Positions 44,296-52,547 of a DNA stretch of 64,000 nt are shown piece by piece. Position numbers and translations under genes: made by a program. The notes beneath the pieces are model-generated. The model saw nothing but the letters and a program-made list of their open reading frames with translations, had not been told where the DNA came from and made no database searches. The stretch's first letter is position 1. Each line of letters opens with the position of its first letter. The stretch lies in NCBI RefSeq assembly GCF_023373525.1, contig NZ_CP097218.1, forward strand, positions 806,001-870,000, in the 5' to 3' direction. This DNA comes from Brachybacterium kimchii. Lineage in GTDB: Bacteria; Actinomycetota; Actinomycetes; Actinomycetales; Dermabacteraceae.

Positions 44296-45303
44296 TTACT
44301 CCCTCTCCCAGAGGTCGGCGAGGTCGTGCTCGGTCAGGGTTTCGTCGGGGCGGGCCTCGATGCGGTCCGCGACAGCGTGGACCAGGGCGTCGTTGTCGGT
44401 GAGGAGCTGGCGGGTGCGGGTGGTCAGTCCGGTGAGCAGCGACTCGTAGGTCATGGGGCCTTCGAATCCCGGCGGGCGTTCGCCCCAGATGAGAATCTGC
44501 GTGAGCAGTCCGGCGACGATCTGGAGGTCGTTCCTGCCGCCCTGGTCGGTGATGCCGTGGTTCTGGTCCCATACGGTGCCCGCCAGGGCACCGACTGCGG
44601 ATGCCCATTCGTGCGCGACGCCGGTCGCGCCCAGGCCCGCAATGCTCGAATGCACTGCACCGCCGATCTGGCTGGCGCGACTGCCCGTGGCCCAGACGCC
44701 CGTGATCACGGCACCGAGCTCGTGAGCGGCGACCGTGTGAGCGGCCTCGTGCTCTGCGCGACGCCGCAGGGTCTGCCACTGCGTCGGGGTCGAACGAGTG
44801 GCCAAGTCGCGAGCGAGATCGCGCAGGACGGTGGAGTCGGCATGGGGCGGGGCCGCGTCACGCGCTGCGCTGGCCACGTCTTCGCCGTATTCCGTGACGA
44901 GGTCACTGGGCGCTGGCGAGGCCGTGGCGATTCTCCTGGCCCGGAGTACGTCGAACGGAGGATCCCGGTGCTCTTCCCGGGTTCGACGCGCAAAGATGTT
45001 GCCGATCCTCACCATGAGCAGAGCGACCGCGCAGATGATGCCGAGGAAGACCACGCCCTCGGCTCCGGCCTTCCGCGCGAACTCTCCGAGGGTCACGGCC
45101 AGGAAGGGGGAGAGCATCGTGAGGGCGAAGGTGGCGAACACCAGGGTCCACGGCATCCGCCGACCGAAGCGGCAGAGCGCGCTCCACACCCACTGCAGCA
45201 CGTCGTGGACGACGACAAGGGGCTCGGGACGGGTCCTGTGAAGCGCCACTGCTCGTTCCTCTCGCGGATGTTCGACCGCGGTGCGGAGACCAGGGTCTGT
45301 CAT
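44296..45303 (-). CDS. Membrane-anchored zinc metalloprotease (FtsH-M41-like HExxH)
   Basis: 335 residues. Two membrane helices near 51-71 and 84-103, then a cytoplasmic domain with HEAAHTVAAHELG (HExxH at 185-189) like the M41 peptidase of FtsH. There is no AAA+ domain. It could cleave membrane or regulatory proteins, including host factors. GGAGGG precedes ATG 45303; driven by the promoter at 45367-45394. Confidence 0.72.
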   Translation of the reverse strand: MTDPGLRTAVEHPREERAVALHRTRPEPLVVVHDVLQWVWSALCRFGRRMPWTLVFATFALTMLSPFLAVTLGEFARKAGAEGVVFLGIICAVALLMVRIGNIFARRTREEHRDPPFDVLRARRIATASPAPSDLVTEYGEDVASAARDAAPPHADSTVLRDLARDLATRSTPTQWQTLRRRAEHEAAHTVAAHELGAVITGVWATGSRASQIGGAVHSSIAGLGATGVAHEWASAVGALAGTVWDQNHGITDQGGRNDLQIVAGLLTQILIWGERPPGFEGPMTYESLLTGLTTRTRQLLTDNDALVHAVADRIEARPDETLTEHDLADLWERE

Positions 45304-45366
45304 GTCCCAAGGCCCTCCGCAGAGCCATCCGGCCCTCGTGCGGCGTCGTGTTCGACTCGGGATCAC

Positions 45367-45394
45367 AGTGGGCGAGCGGACCGTCCCGCAGGAC
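45367..45394 (-). promoter_or_regulatory. Two-box promoter (GTCCTG-N14-CGCCCACT)
   Basis: Both boxes exact, 63 nt before the protease start. Confidence 0.7.
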
Positions 45395-45589
45395 ACCCCA
45401 GTGCCGCTTGGACCGATGACGGGACGTCGCTCATTCGCATCGGTGGACCCTGGATACGATGGGTGTGCGGCAACTGTCTGGAGCTCGCGCACGTGGGGGA
45501 CCCCAGGAGGCCGAGGGGGTTATGTGGGACGGATGAGCCCGCCGAACCTCGGTGCCGCACCCCGCCTCCGATCCGCCACGACGCGCCCC

Positions 45590-46153
45590 TCAGGCGACGG
45601 CCGCCCCGAGGGGTGCGGGCATGTGCACCTTCGCCAGCGCCTTCAGCTTCGCCTGCGCGGGCTCACGCAACTCGATGGGCTGACCGACCAGGCGGGAGAC
45701 CATCGCCGCGATCACCACAGCATCCGCGACATCGTTGCCGGTGATCTCCGCCTGCTTGTAGGTCGACGCCGCGGTCACCAGGACGAGGTCCTTCCCCGCG
45801 TTGCCCTTCCCCGTCGCGTACATCATCCTCGACGGAGGCGAGACCTCCACGACGGGGACCCCTTCGCGTTCGAGGAGCGCGACGATGTGCCACCACAGGC
45901 CGGAGCGGTCGTGGACCTTCCCGGCGTTGCGCATCCCGTAGGCGGGCGCCTCGATGCCGACGATGTCGGCGCCGCCGGCGACAGCGAGCACACCATCGGC
46001 GATCTTCTCCATGCGCTCGAATCGAGAGCGGAGTGTCTCGGTCCCCGGGGGCGGGGGCTTCGAAGTGACGGTGTTGGTCTCCACCCGCTCCGGGGAGCGG
46101 ACGAGCGCCAGCCCCGTGCACGAGAGGGACAGGTCGATGCCGGCGACGATCAT
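45590..46153 (-). CDS. RuvC-like Holliday junction endonuclease
   Basis: 187 residues. N-terminal GIDLSLSCTGLALV carries the first catalytic Asp; IVGIEAPAYG supplies the Glu; GNDVADAVVIAAM holds the last Asp pair. Length and motif spacing fit phage/plasmid RuvC-like resolvases. Its ATG overlaps the stop of the tagged gene upstream. It likely resolves recombination intermediates of the element. Confidence 0.82.
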   Translation of the reverse strand: MIVAGIDLSLSCTGLALVRSPERVETNTVTSKPPPPGTETLRSRFERMEKIADGVLAVAGGADIVGIEAPAYGMRNAGKVHDRSGLWWHIVALLEREGVPVVEVSPPSRMMYATGKGNAGKDLVLVTAASTYKQAEITGNDVADAVVIAAMVSRLVGQPIELREPAQAKLKALAKVHMPAPLGAAVA

Positions 46154-47127
46154 GCGGCTTCCGCCTCCTCGCGCATTGCCTCACGGTGGGTCCGCAGACG
46201 GCGGATTGCACGCTGGCAGTCGGACTCGAGGTCCACGTGGTCGACATGGATCTGCGAGCGCCGGCAGGCGAGCTCCACTCGCGCGCGCAGCTCCTTGCCG
46301 ACCGGGCTGAGGGACTCGCCGTCGTCGTAGCGGTTGCGGGTGAGGGAGTCCGGCACGTTGCGCACCTCGACGCTCAAGGACGGCTTGCCGCGCTCGAGGG
46401 TGATGATCGGCGTGTAGGCGGGCCCGGTGGGCAATTCCTGGGACTGCGTGTCCACGGCGAAGCTGTCCAGGAGGGCGTCACGCATCCGGCGCGCCTCGCT
46501 CAGGGACTCCGGCGCCACAGAGGGTGCGTGAGGGGTGTTCGCCCGAGGGTGGTTGCGCAGCCACGTCGTCATGGCGTGCTGCTGGGAGGCAGATTCGCAC
46601 AGCTCCTCGACCTCATAGAGGTCATCGGACGCCACCCGGTCGGCGATGGCGTCGGCGAGCCGGTCGGCGTTCCCGGAGTCGTGGGCGGACAGGGCAGGGC
46701 TCATCTCGGTGAATCGAGCGCGGGCCTGGATGCGGTTGAGCTCGTGGGTCTCGAAGGCGAACTCGGAGAGCTTGCGATGCACGACGTAGGGGTGGTCCAT
46801 GTCGCCGTCGATGAGGATGGTGGACCCGTCGTCCCGGGTGACGCGGGTGAGGGTGCCGTCGGCGTCGTGATGCTCGATGGTCCCGTCCAGAAGGACGCGA
46901 TCCGCGATCGTGCCGTTGTCGTGGAACGTGCTCTCGGCGTCGGTCGCCGGGTACTCCCAGTAGATGCCCGCGTCCTCGTGGTCCCACTCGAGGGAGTCGT
47001 CCATGGGGTCGTAGGTGACCTCGACGTCGGCCTCGCCGCGGCTCGTGGTGCCGAACTGGCCCTTGTTGCCGGCCTCGCCGGTGTCGCGCTTGCGGATCTT
47101 CGGGGTCTTCGACGCGTTCTCTGACAT
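46150..47127 (-). CDS. Tagged protein, RKRDTGEAGNKGQFG N-terminus
   Basis: 325 residues from ATG 47127 (GAGGAG upstream). Tag at residues 11-25, then RGEADVEV. An in-frame GTG at 47163, 7 nt after the promoter box, would add 12 residues and be leaderless. The middle has short beta repeats (RVLLDGTIEHHDADGTLTRV) and the C-terminus is helical and charged. It is coupled to the RuvC-like gene, linking it to DNA metabolism by context only. Confidence 0.7.
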   Translation of the reverse strand: MSENASKTPKIRKRDTGEAGNKGQFGTTSRGEADVEVTYDPMDDSLEWDHEDAGIYWEYPATDAESTFHDNGTIADRVLLDGTIEHHDADGTLTRVTRDDGSTILIDGDMDHPYVVHRKLSEFAFETHELNRIQARARFTEMSPALSAHDSGNADRLADAIADRVASDDLYEVEELCESASQQHAMTTWLRNHPRANTPHAPSVAPESLSEARRMRDALLDSFAVDTQSQELPTGPAYTPIITLERGKPSLSVEVRNVPDSLTRNRYDDGESLSPVGKELRARVELACRRSQIHVDHVDLESDCQRAIRRLRTHREAMREEAEAA

Positions 47128-47170
47128 GTCGGGCCACTCCTCTTCATCGCGATGGGGTCTCACACCGAGA

Positions 47171-47198
47171 AGTGGGCGGGCGCCACGTCTGGCGGGAC
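47171..47198 (-). promoter_or_regulatory. Two-box promoter (GTCCCG-N14-CGCCCACT)
   Basis: Both boxes exact; GTG 47163 lies 7 nt downstream in frame with the tagged gene. Confidence 0.78.
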
Positions 47199-47204
47199 GG
47201 TGGT

Positions 47205-47720
47205 TCACGACCACTCGTGCAGGCGCAGGTCGTCGCCGAAGTCGCGCAGCGTTTCGCTGACGGTCCCGGAGAGCTCGTCATCGTCGATGCCCTCGAAGCC
47301 CTCATGGGTGAGTTCGAGCGTGCTGGTGGGGGAGTTCCAGCGGGCACGGCCGGGGAACCCGAGATCGTAGGCGAAGGCCTCGGGATTATCGCTGCGGGAT
47401 TCGAGGTAGGCGTCCACCTGGTCATCGGTGACGTCTTCGTCGTCGATGTCCCACGGCGCCGATCCCACGCGGTAGGACGAGGTGGGCAGGTGTTCCCGGT
47501 CGACCTGGACGTGGATGACGGTCCGACCGTCCTCGTCGAACGTCGACTCGACGTCCGTCACGAGGTGCGAGACCTCGGGGCCGACATCGATGGTGCGCCC
47601 GTGCCTGGTGGGTGCCGGAGAAGGGACGCTCACGGCCGCTTCGGGGCGAGCTGTCGTGCCGAACTGGCCGCGGTTGCCGGCCTCGCCGGTGTCGCGCTTG
47701 CGGATCTTCGTGCTCGCCAT
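47205..47720 (-). CDS. Tagged protein, RKRDTGEAGNRGQFG N-terminus
   Basis: 171 residues. Tag at residues 6-20 then RPEAAVSV. The body has a beta strand-rich part (GRTVIHVQVDREHLPTSSYR) and a C-terminal segment STLELTHEGFEGIDDDEL. No known domain. GGAGAG precedes the ATG. The end lies 7 bp from the next promoter. Confidence 0.7.
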   Translation of the reverse strand: MASTKIRKRDTGEAGNRGQFGTTARPEAAVSVPSPAPTRHGRTIDVGPEVSHLVTDVESTFDEDGRTVIHVQVDREHLPTSSYRVGSAPWDIDDEDVTDDQVDAYLESRSDNPEAFAYDLGFPGRARWNSPTSTLELTHEGFEGIDDDELSGTVSETLRDFGDDLRLHEWS

Positions 47721-47755
47721 GGGTGCTCTCCTCACTCGACGTCCTCGAGAGAGAA

Positions 47756-47783
47756 AGTGGGCGGGGGAGCGCAGTCGCGGGAC
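47756..47783 (-). promoter_or_regulatory. Two-box promoter (GTCCCG-N14-CGCCCACT)
   Basis: Both boxes exact, 35 nt before ATG 47720. Confidence 0.75.
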
Positions 47784-47846
47784 AAGGCGGCAGTGTGCGG
47801 GAATCTCCCGGATGGCTCCCATGGCGCTGATCTCCTGACGCACGAG

Positions 47847-47881
47847 AGCGGCCCGCACACCGACATGGTGCACGGGCCGCT
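47847..47881 (-). terminator. Hairpin terminator after redoxin gene
   Basis: 9-bp stem AGCGGCCCG/CGGGCCGCT starting 13 bp after the redoxin stop; it separates it from the next promoter. Confidence 0.65.
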
Positions 47882-47893
47882 GCTGTTCAGGGA

Positions 47894-48148
47894 TCAGGCG
47901 ATAGCCGGCGCCCTGGAGGTCAGGGACTGCGCGATCGCCTTGATCTTGTCGGGGCGGAAGCCCGACCAGCGATCCTCGCCGACCTCGACGACGGGCGCCT
48001 TCACGTAGCCGAGCTCCTTCACATGAGCGAGAGCCTCGGCGTCCTCGGTCATGTCCACGACGTCGAAGTCGATGCCGCTCTTGGTCAGGGCTCGCTTGGT
48101 CGCATCGCACTGGACGCACATGGGCTTCGAGTACACGGTGATGGTCAT
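47894..48148 (-). CDS. NrdH/glutaredoxin-like redoxin
   Basis: 84 residues. ITVYSKPMCVQCDATKRAL has the CxxC active site (CVQC) of NrdH-type redoxins, followed by APVVEVGEDRWSGFRPDKI, where the cis-Pro and WSGFRPD match NrdH. NrdH reduces ribonucleotide reductase, so the element may support its own nucleotide supply, or the protein may reduce another partner. ATG overlaps the stop of a leaderless leader ORF. Confidence 0.88.
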   Translation of the reverse strand: MTITVYSKPMCVQCDATKRALTKSGIDFDVVDMTEDAEALAHVKELGYVKAPVVEVGEDRWSGFRPDKIKAIAQSLTSRAPAIA

Positions 48149-48210
48149 CGGAACTCCCTCCGTTTCGGATGGGGTGACGGGACCGGACTCTCCGGCCCCG
48201 GGGTATGCAT
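48145..48210 (-). CDS. Leaderless 21-codon leader peptide coupled to redoxin
   Basis: ATG 7 nt after the CGCCCACT box; Pro-rich peptide (MHTPGPESPVPSPHPK start) ending CGA TGA, where the TGA overlaps the redoxin ATG. It contains the AGGGAG ribosome site for the redoxin. Confidence 0.5.
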   Translation of the reverse strand: MHTPGPESPVPSPHPKRREFR

Positions 48211-48217
48211 TGAGAGA

Positions 48218-48225
48218 AGTGGGCG
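48218..48225 (-). promoter_or_regulatory. CGCCCACT box before redoxin unit
   Basis: Exact second box; first box TCGCAT. Divergent from the box at 48287. Confidence 0.6.
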
Positions 48226-48286
48226 GAGCGGCCCGCAAGATGCGATCGGGCTCCCACGATTCGAGACGCAGCAGGTCCGCGGCCCC

Positions 48287-48294
48287 CGCCCACT
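48287..48294 (+). promoter_or_regulatory. CGCCCACT box before tagged gene at 48335
   Basis: Exact second box, first box weak; GAAGGAGAG and ATG 48335 follow. Confidence 0.55.
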
Positions 48295-48334
48295 GGAGAG
48301 CACGAGACCCAGATACCGACGAAGGAGAGCCCTC

Positions 48335-48685
48335 ATGCCGAAGACCCGCAAGCGCGACACCGGCGAGGCCGGCAACCGCGGCCAGTTCGGCAGATCCCAG
48401 CGAGACGAGGCAGCCATCGATCTGTCCTCGATCAGCGACGACGACCTCGCAGACGCCATCGAGGACATGGAGCTCGAGGAGGATCTCGAGATCGACGTCG
48501 ATGGAGACGGCGTCGCCGACGGGGAACTGGACATCCTGCGCGAAGGCGACCTCATCGTCCTGGCAGGCACGATCACGCTCGGAGGCCAGACGCGCGAGGT
48601 GCGAGAGGAAGTGGGGGACGCTTCGTCCTTCGAGCAGCTGCGTTCCGAACTCCTCGCCGCCGCACAGCGCGTCGCACAGGCATGA
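48335..48685 (+). CDS. Small acidic tagged protein, RKRDTGEAGNRGQFG N-terminus
   Basis: 116 residues, the smallest tagged protein. Tag at residues 5-19 then RDEAAIDL. The rest is acidic (DDDLADAIEDMELEEDLEI) with a calcium-loop-like DVDGDGVADGELD. No domain recognised. GAAGGAGAG site. It is transcribed opposite to its neighbours. Confidence 0.7.
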   Translation: MPKTRKRDTGEAGNRGQFGRSQRDEAAIDLSSISDDDLADAIEDMELEEDLEIDVDGDGVADGELDILREGDLIVLAGTITLGGQTREVREEVGDASSFEQLRSELLAAAQRVAQA

Positions 48686-48699
48686 CGGAGTCGCACGGG

Positions 48700-49962
48700 T
48701 CAGCCCACCAGGCTCTCTCGCACCGAGACCATCCGGTCGATGTCCTCCACGTCCTGCTCGTCGATCAGCGACCGCCAGTCCCCGCGATGCACCCACAGCA
48801 TGTGGGTCATGTGCCGTGATGCCATGACGCACAGGCGACCCAGTGACAGGTGATGGTCGGAGACTGTGGAAGCGGACGCCAACGGGTCGACGGCGATCAC
48901 CGCGTGCCACTGGCCGCCCTGCAGTCGATCGGCGGTGCCCACTGTGATGCCAGGGAACAGGCCGAGGGTGGACAGGAACCCGGCGATGCCGTTGACCGCC
49001 ATGTTGTCGCCCGCGACCACGCACACGTCGCTACTCGTGAGCGGGCGGGTGCCGTCGTCGGTGCACACCTCGGCGCCCACGTAGGTCTGCGCCAGGCGGG
49101 CCACCTCGGCGTAGAGGTCTACGGGGTCGTCCCGGTCGATCTGGATGCTCTCGATCTCCTCATGCCCGAGAACGTGGCGGTCGGGTCGGCCGGAGTCGAA
49201 GGGGAAGTCGTACAGGGGGGCGATCGCGTCTACTGTGCGCTGCCCGAGCCGGTAGGACGTGGGCAGATGCAGGATCTTCGCCGACGGGTGACGGCGCAGG
49301 ACATCGGGCGCCCGGCCGTGGGGTGGGTACTGGCTGTCCTCGAACACGGACGTATCGGCGGTCGTGACCGGTCCGATCTGCCCCGGGTCGCCGACCATCA
49401 GCACCTGCTCACAGCCCTTCGCGGCGGCGGCGAGGGATGCGAACGTGGACTGGTAGGCCTCGTCGACGATCAGCAGGTCGCTGGTCGTCTTGGTGCTCAT
49501 CCCCAGCGAAGCCATGGTCTTGACCACGATGTCTCCCGGCGCCCCCTGGAAGGAGCCGCTGCCCGGGGCGTGGATCGCTGAGGTCGATGCCTTCTCCACT
49601 CCACTGAGGGCGAGCACCACCGAGGCGTTCTCCCACACCGCGGCGAGGCGCTCGGCGACCGAGGTGGCGGCAGATCGGGTGGGCGCGGCGATCGTGAGAG
49701 TGAGATCCGTGTTCGCGCTGAGCCAGAGGGCCGCGTCGACCAGCAGCGTCGTCTTCCCCGACCCAGGCGGAGAGTCCACGATCGTCACGCGCCGGCCCGA
49801 CGCCGCCTCGTACAGGGTGCGAGAGAGCACGGACCCGGGCACGAGCCGCTGCCAGGACGGAATCTGACGGGAGGCCTTCACCTCCTCGGGGGACGGCTCC
49901 ACCCGCGGGGCCTTCGACGTGTCGATCCCCAGGGTGTTCAGGTCTGCAATGCTCAGCGCCAC
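48700..49962 (-). CDS. Superfamily 1 helicase/ATPase
   Basis: 420 residues. Walker A DSPPGSGKTT at 63-72, Walker B LLIVDEAYQS near 180, motif III VGDPGQIGPV near 210, and a late motif with VIAVDPLAS and SRHMTHMLWV. The order fits UvrD/RecD-like or PhoH-like SF1 enzymes. GTG 49962 follows AGATGGAGGAACC. Likely acts in element replication or repair. Confidence 0.8.
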   Translation of the reverse strand: MALSIADLNTLGIDTSKAPRVEPSPEEVKASRQIPSWQRLVPGSVLSRTLYEAASGRRVTIVDSPPGSGKTTLLVDAALWLSANTDLTLTIAAPTRSAATSVAERLAAVWENASVVLALSGVEKASTSAIHAPGSGSFQGAPGDIVVKTMASLGMSTKTTSDLLIVDEAYQSTFASLAAAAKGCEQVLMVGDPGQIGPVTTADTSVFEDSQYPPHGRAPDVLRRHPSAKILHLPTSYRLGQRTVDAIAPLYDFPFDSGRPDRHVLGHEEIESIQIDRDDPVDLYAEVARLAQTYVGAEVCTDDGTRPLTSSDVCVVAGDNMAVNGIAGFLSTLGLFPGITVGTADRLQGGQWHAVIAVDPLASASTVSDHHLSLGRLCVMASRHMTHMLWVHRGDWRSLIDEQDVEDIDRMVSVRESLVG

Positions 49963-49993
49963 GGTTCCTCCATCTGCTGCCGGTTCCTTCCCC

Positions 49994-50021
49994 AGTGGGC
50001 GGACACAGCCACCCACGGGAC
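49994..50021 (-). promoter_or_regulatory. Two-box promoter (GTCCCG-N14-CGCCCACT)
   Basis: Both boxes exact, 31 nt before the helicase GTG. Confidence 0.75.
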
Positions 50022-50033
50022 GGCACCGAGGGG

Positions 50034-51371
50034 TCAGGCGGGAACGCCGTCGACCGGGACCGAGGGAATCCACACAGGGGTGGTGTCCAGCCCGTCGGAG
50101 GTGATCAGTGCGACCACGGGGAACGCTGAGGGCGTCTCGGGCCAGGACGTGCCGCCGTCCGTGGCGACGACGACCAGGTCAGGCGTCCTGTCGAACACCT
50201 CCGGGATCGCAGCGAGGCCCAGCCGCATATCGGTTCCACCGCCGCCGGTCGCCGAGCGCAGTGTCCCCTTCTCGGACAGAGTCCGGGCCCTGTAGACGGC
50301 ATCGTCGACGTCGAGGACGAACACCCGGTCCTCGGGCACTCCGCACTGAGCGGCGATCTCTGCGACCTCCCGGCCCACCTCGCTGAGTTCGTGGTCCGAC
50401 ACGGACCCGGAGGTGTCGCGGATGACCACGAGCGTGGGCACGGGGCGCACGGTGCCGGGCAGGATGATCTTGCGGCCCTTGGAGCCGTCGGGCATCCGCA
50501 CACGCACCGTCTGACGCCGCGAGGGACGAGAGAACGTCTTGATCAGGCCTCGGGGCTTGCGACGCGAGGCCTTCCGCAGGTACCCGCCGATCACGATCTG
50601 CCAGGGGATCACGCTCGGTGCGGTGACCTCCTCGGCCCAGCGCCCCAGTCGCCCAGCGCCCGCCCCCTTGCCCTTGGAGATCTCCTCGGCGACGGAGTAC
50701 ACGGCCGCGACGACCTCGAAGTCCTCCGCCGGGGGCGCGATCAGGTCCAGGTCCTCCCACGTGCTGGTGAGGAAGTCGAGGGACGCGCGGTCCTGCAGGT
50801 CGGTCCCGAGGGTGAGCGCTCCGCCGATGAGGCCGCTCGCCATCTCGTCAAGGTGGAAGAGATCCATGTCGGCGTCGTGAGCGCGCCGGGAGAGTTCGTC
50901 GTAGTACTCCGGAGCGGACAGGCCACGGTCCATGCCGATCTGCTCAGCGGTCGTCGAGACGGTCGAGGGGAAGGTGATCCCGGCATCCTCGAGGTCGTCG
51001 TTCACGGCGGCGTCGGCCGCCATGCGCCACAGGTCCGGCGAGAGGTCCCCTTCGGCCTGCAGCTTCTGCTCGGCCACGGAGTGATGGTCGAACATGACGT
51101 GGAACATCAGGTGCACGAGCACCTGGGCGTTCTCCTGGTCGCTCCACTTCTCAGACATCGCGTCGACGTCGAGGAACACGCGCAGGCGAGGGTCGACGGC
51201 GCCGAGCGTTCCCAGCCCGGGGGCGTTGACGTACCGAGCGGCGTACAGCAGCGCTGCAGTGTACGGGGCGACCTTCTCCGCCAGAGCGCGCCACACGGAC
51301 AGGTGATCTTCCTGCTCGGTGGTGAGGCGACGTGCATACCCGGACATGGTGTTCTCCTTCTCGTAGGGCAT
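50034..51371 (-). CDS. VWA-like metallopeptidase family protein (DUF2201-like)
   Basis: 445 residues from the ATG 6 nt after the promoter box, or 437 from ATG 51347, which has GAAGGAG. The N-terminus has VHLMFHVMFDHH, a degenerate metalloprotease-like helix. The C-terminal VWA domain starts VVIRDTSGSVSDHEL (MIDAS DxSxS) and continues VVVATDGGTSWPE. This is the DUF2201 layout. It is paired with a MoxR ATPase gene just upstream, and such pairs act as chelatase or chaperone-like machines. Confidence 0.78.
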   Translation of the reverse strand: MPYEKENTMSGYARRLTTEQEDHLSVWRALAEKVAPYTAALLYAARYVNAPGLGTLGAVDPRLRVFLDVDAMSEKWSDQENAQVLVHLMFHVMFDHHSVAEQKLQAEGDLSPDLWRMAADAAVNDDLEDAGITFPSTVSTTAEQIGMDRGLSAPEYYDELSRRAHDADMDLFHLDEMASGLIGGALTLGTDLQDRASLDFLTSTWEDLDLIAPPAEDFEVVAAVYSVAEEISKGKGAGAGRLGRWAEEVTAPSVIPWQIVIGGYLRKASRRKPRGLIKTFSRPSRRQTVRVRMPDGSKGRKIILPGTVRPVPTLVVIRDTSGSVSDHELSEVGREVAEIAAQCGVPEDRVFVLDVDDAVYRARTLSEKGTLRSATGGGGTDMRLGLAAIPEVFDRTPDLVVVATDGGTSWPETPSAFPVVALITSDGLDTTPVWIPSVPVDGVPA

Positions 51372-51377
51372 CAGGTC

Positions 51378-51405
51378 AGTGGGCAGATGAGCGGCGTGGC
51401 GGGAC
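51378..51405 (-). promoter_or_regulatory. Two-box promoter (GTCCCG-N14-TGCCCACT)
   Basis: First box exact, second box with one mismatch. ATG 51371 follows after 6 nt. Confidence 0.65.
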
Positions 51406-51408
51406 GCC

Positions 51409-52509
51409 TCACTGCCATGCGCCGACGCTTCGCAGCATCGGCCCGAAGGTGTCCTCGGCGCGACGGGGGATCTTCGCGCCCTTGGGCGCCCGGGACAGCA
51501 GCACGCGCGCCGAACGCAGGCACACGTCCTTGCGCCCCGTCGTCTCTGCGCAGTGCAGGAGCACCTCGACGGCGCGGTTCCAGGTGGCGAGTTCGCCCCG
51601 GTCGGTCGCGTACGAGGCGACCGCGCCGAGCACGGTGAGGGTCTTCGACGGATGGTGGCTCGACCAGTCCTCGGTGGAGGGGTCGGACAACACCGCCTGC
51701 AGATCGAAGTTCGCGGCTTCGATCCGCCAGCGCATGAAACTGTCCGCCGCCCGCTCGCCGACGAGTCCGACGAGGGCCAGGCGCTGCGTGTCGACCTGTG
51801 AGTCGTCGAGTCGGGAGAGCACGCGGATCGCGTTGTCCCACGAGCGCGGAGAGGGCCACGGTCCGCCCGCTCGTGACGGGTCAGTGGGCTGGTCGTGGAT
51901 GAACGGCCGGTGCGCGTCGAGGAAGGCGAGCACCAGGGAGCGCTCGCGGGCCAGGCGCTCCGGACGCACGTCGGCGTCCACGATCGTCTCCGTCGCGGGG
52001 AACCCCGCCGCCATCCCGTTCAACCAGGCTTCGCGGTCCAGTTCCCAATCCAGGTGGAGCATGCGGTTGGCGATCGGGCCGGGCACATCGACGGCACCTG
52101 CCGAGTACTCGGGAGGGTTGCCGTCCAGGACGATCGCCACGGACTCCGGGAGGTAGGTGTTCTCTCCGACCTGCCGCTCCTGCAGGATGTTCATGCAGGC
52201 CTTCTGCACGTCCTCGTCGGCGAGGTTGAATTCCGCCAGCAGCAGCAGTCCACGGCGCGCGTCGATCAGGCGCGAGGCCCAGCCGGGGACGGCGAACTCG
52301 GTGGTGTGGTTCTCCTCGTTCAGCGAGGGGATCCCCGAGATGTCGGACTTCTCCTTGTGCATCATCACCACGGACTCGAGGTGGCGGCGTGAGGCGATCG
52401 CGTAGTCACGGATGACCGAGGACTTCCCGATGCCGGACAGCCCCTTGATGAAGACGGGGACGTTCGCCGCGACGCTCGCGCGGAACACTGCTTCCTGCTT
52501 ACTGACCAT
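51409..52509 (-). CDS. MoxR-family AAA+ ATPase
   Basis: 366 residues. Walker A GLSGIGKS at 23-30, Walker B LLLLAEFNLAD near 90, sensor 1 VAIVLDGNPPEY near 128 (usual NP motif) and ANRMLHLDWEL. This is the MoxR/RavA type. Together with the VWA protein it likely assembles or remodels a metal-dependent or protein complex. Leaderless: ATG 52509 is 8 nt after the promoter box. Confidence 0.85.
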   Translation of the reverse strand: MVSKQEAVFRASVAANVPVFIKGLSGIGKSSVIRDYAIASRRHLESVVMMHKEKSDISGIPSLNEENHTTEFAVPGWASRLIDARRGLLLLAEFNLADEDVQKACMNILQERQVGENTYLPESVAIVLDGNPPEYSAGAVDVPGPIANRMLHLDWELDREAWLNGMAAGFPATETIVDADVRPERLARERSLVLAFLDAHRPFIHDQPTDPSRAGGPWPSPRSWDNAIRVLSRLDDSQVDTQRLALVGLVGERAADSFMRWRIEAANFDLQAVLSDPSTEDWSSHHPSKTLTVLGAVASYATDRGELATWNRAVEVLLHCAETTGRKDVCLRSARVLLSRAPKGAKIPRRAEDTFGPMLRSVGAWQ

Positions 52510-52517
52510 GCATTTCT

Positions 52518-52545
52518 AGTGGGCGGTGAACCCGGTCCGCAGGAC
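52518..52545 (-). promoter_or_regulatory. Two-box promoter, leaderless (GTCCTG-N14-CGCCCACT)
   Basis: Both boxes exact; ATG 52509 follows after 8 nt. Confidence 0.8.
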
Positions 52546-52547
52546 GT

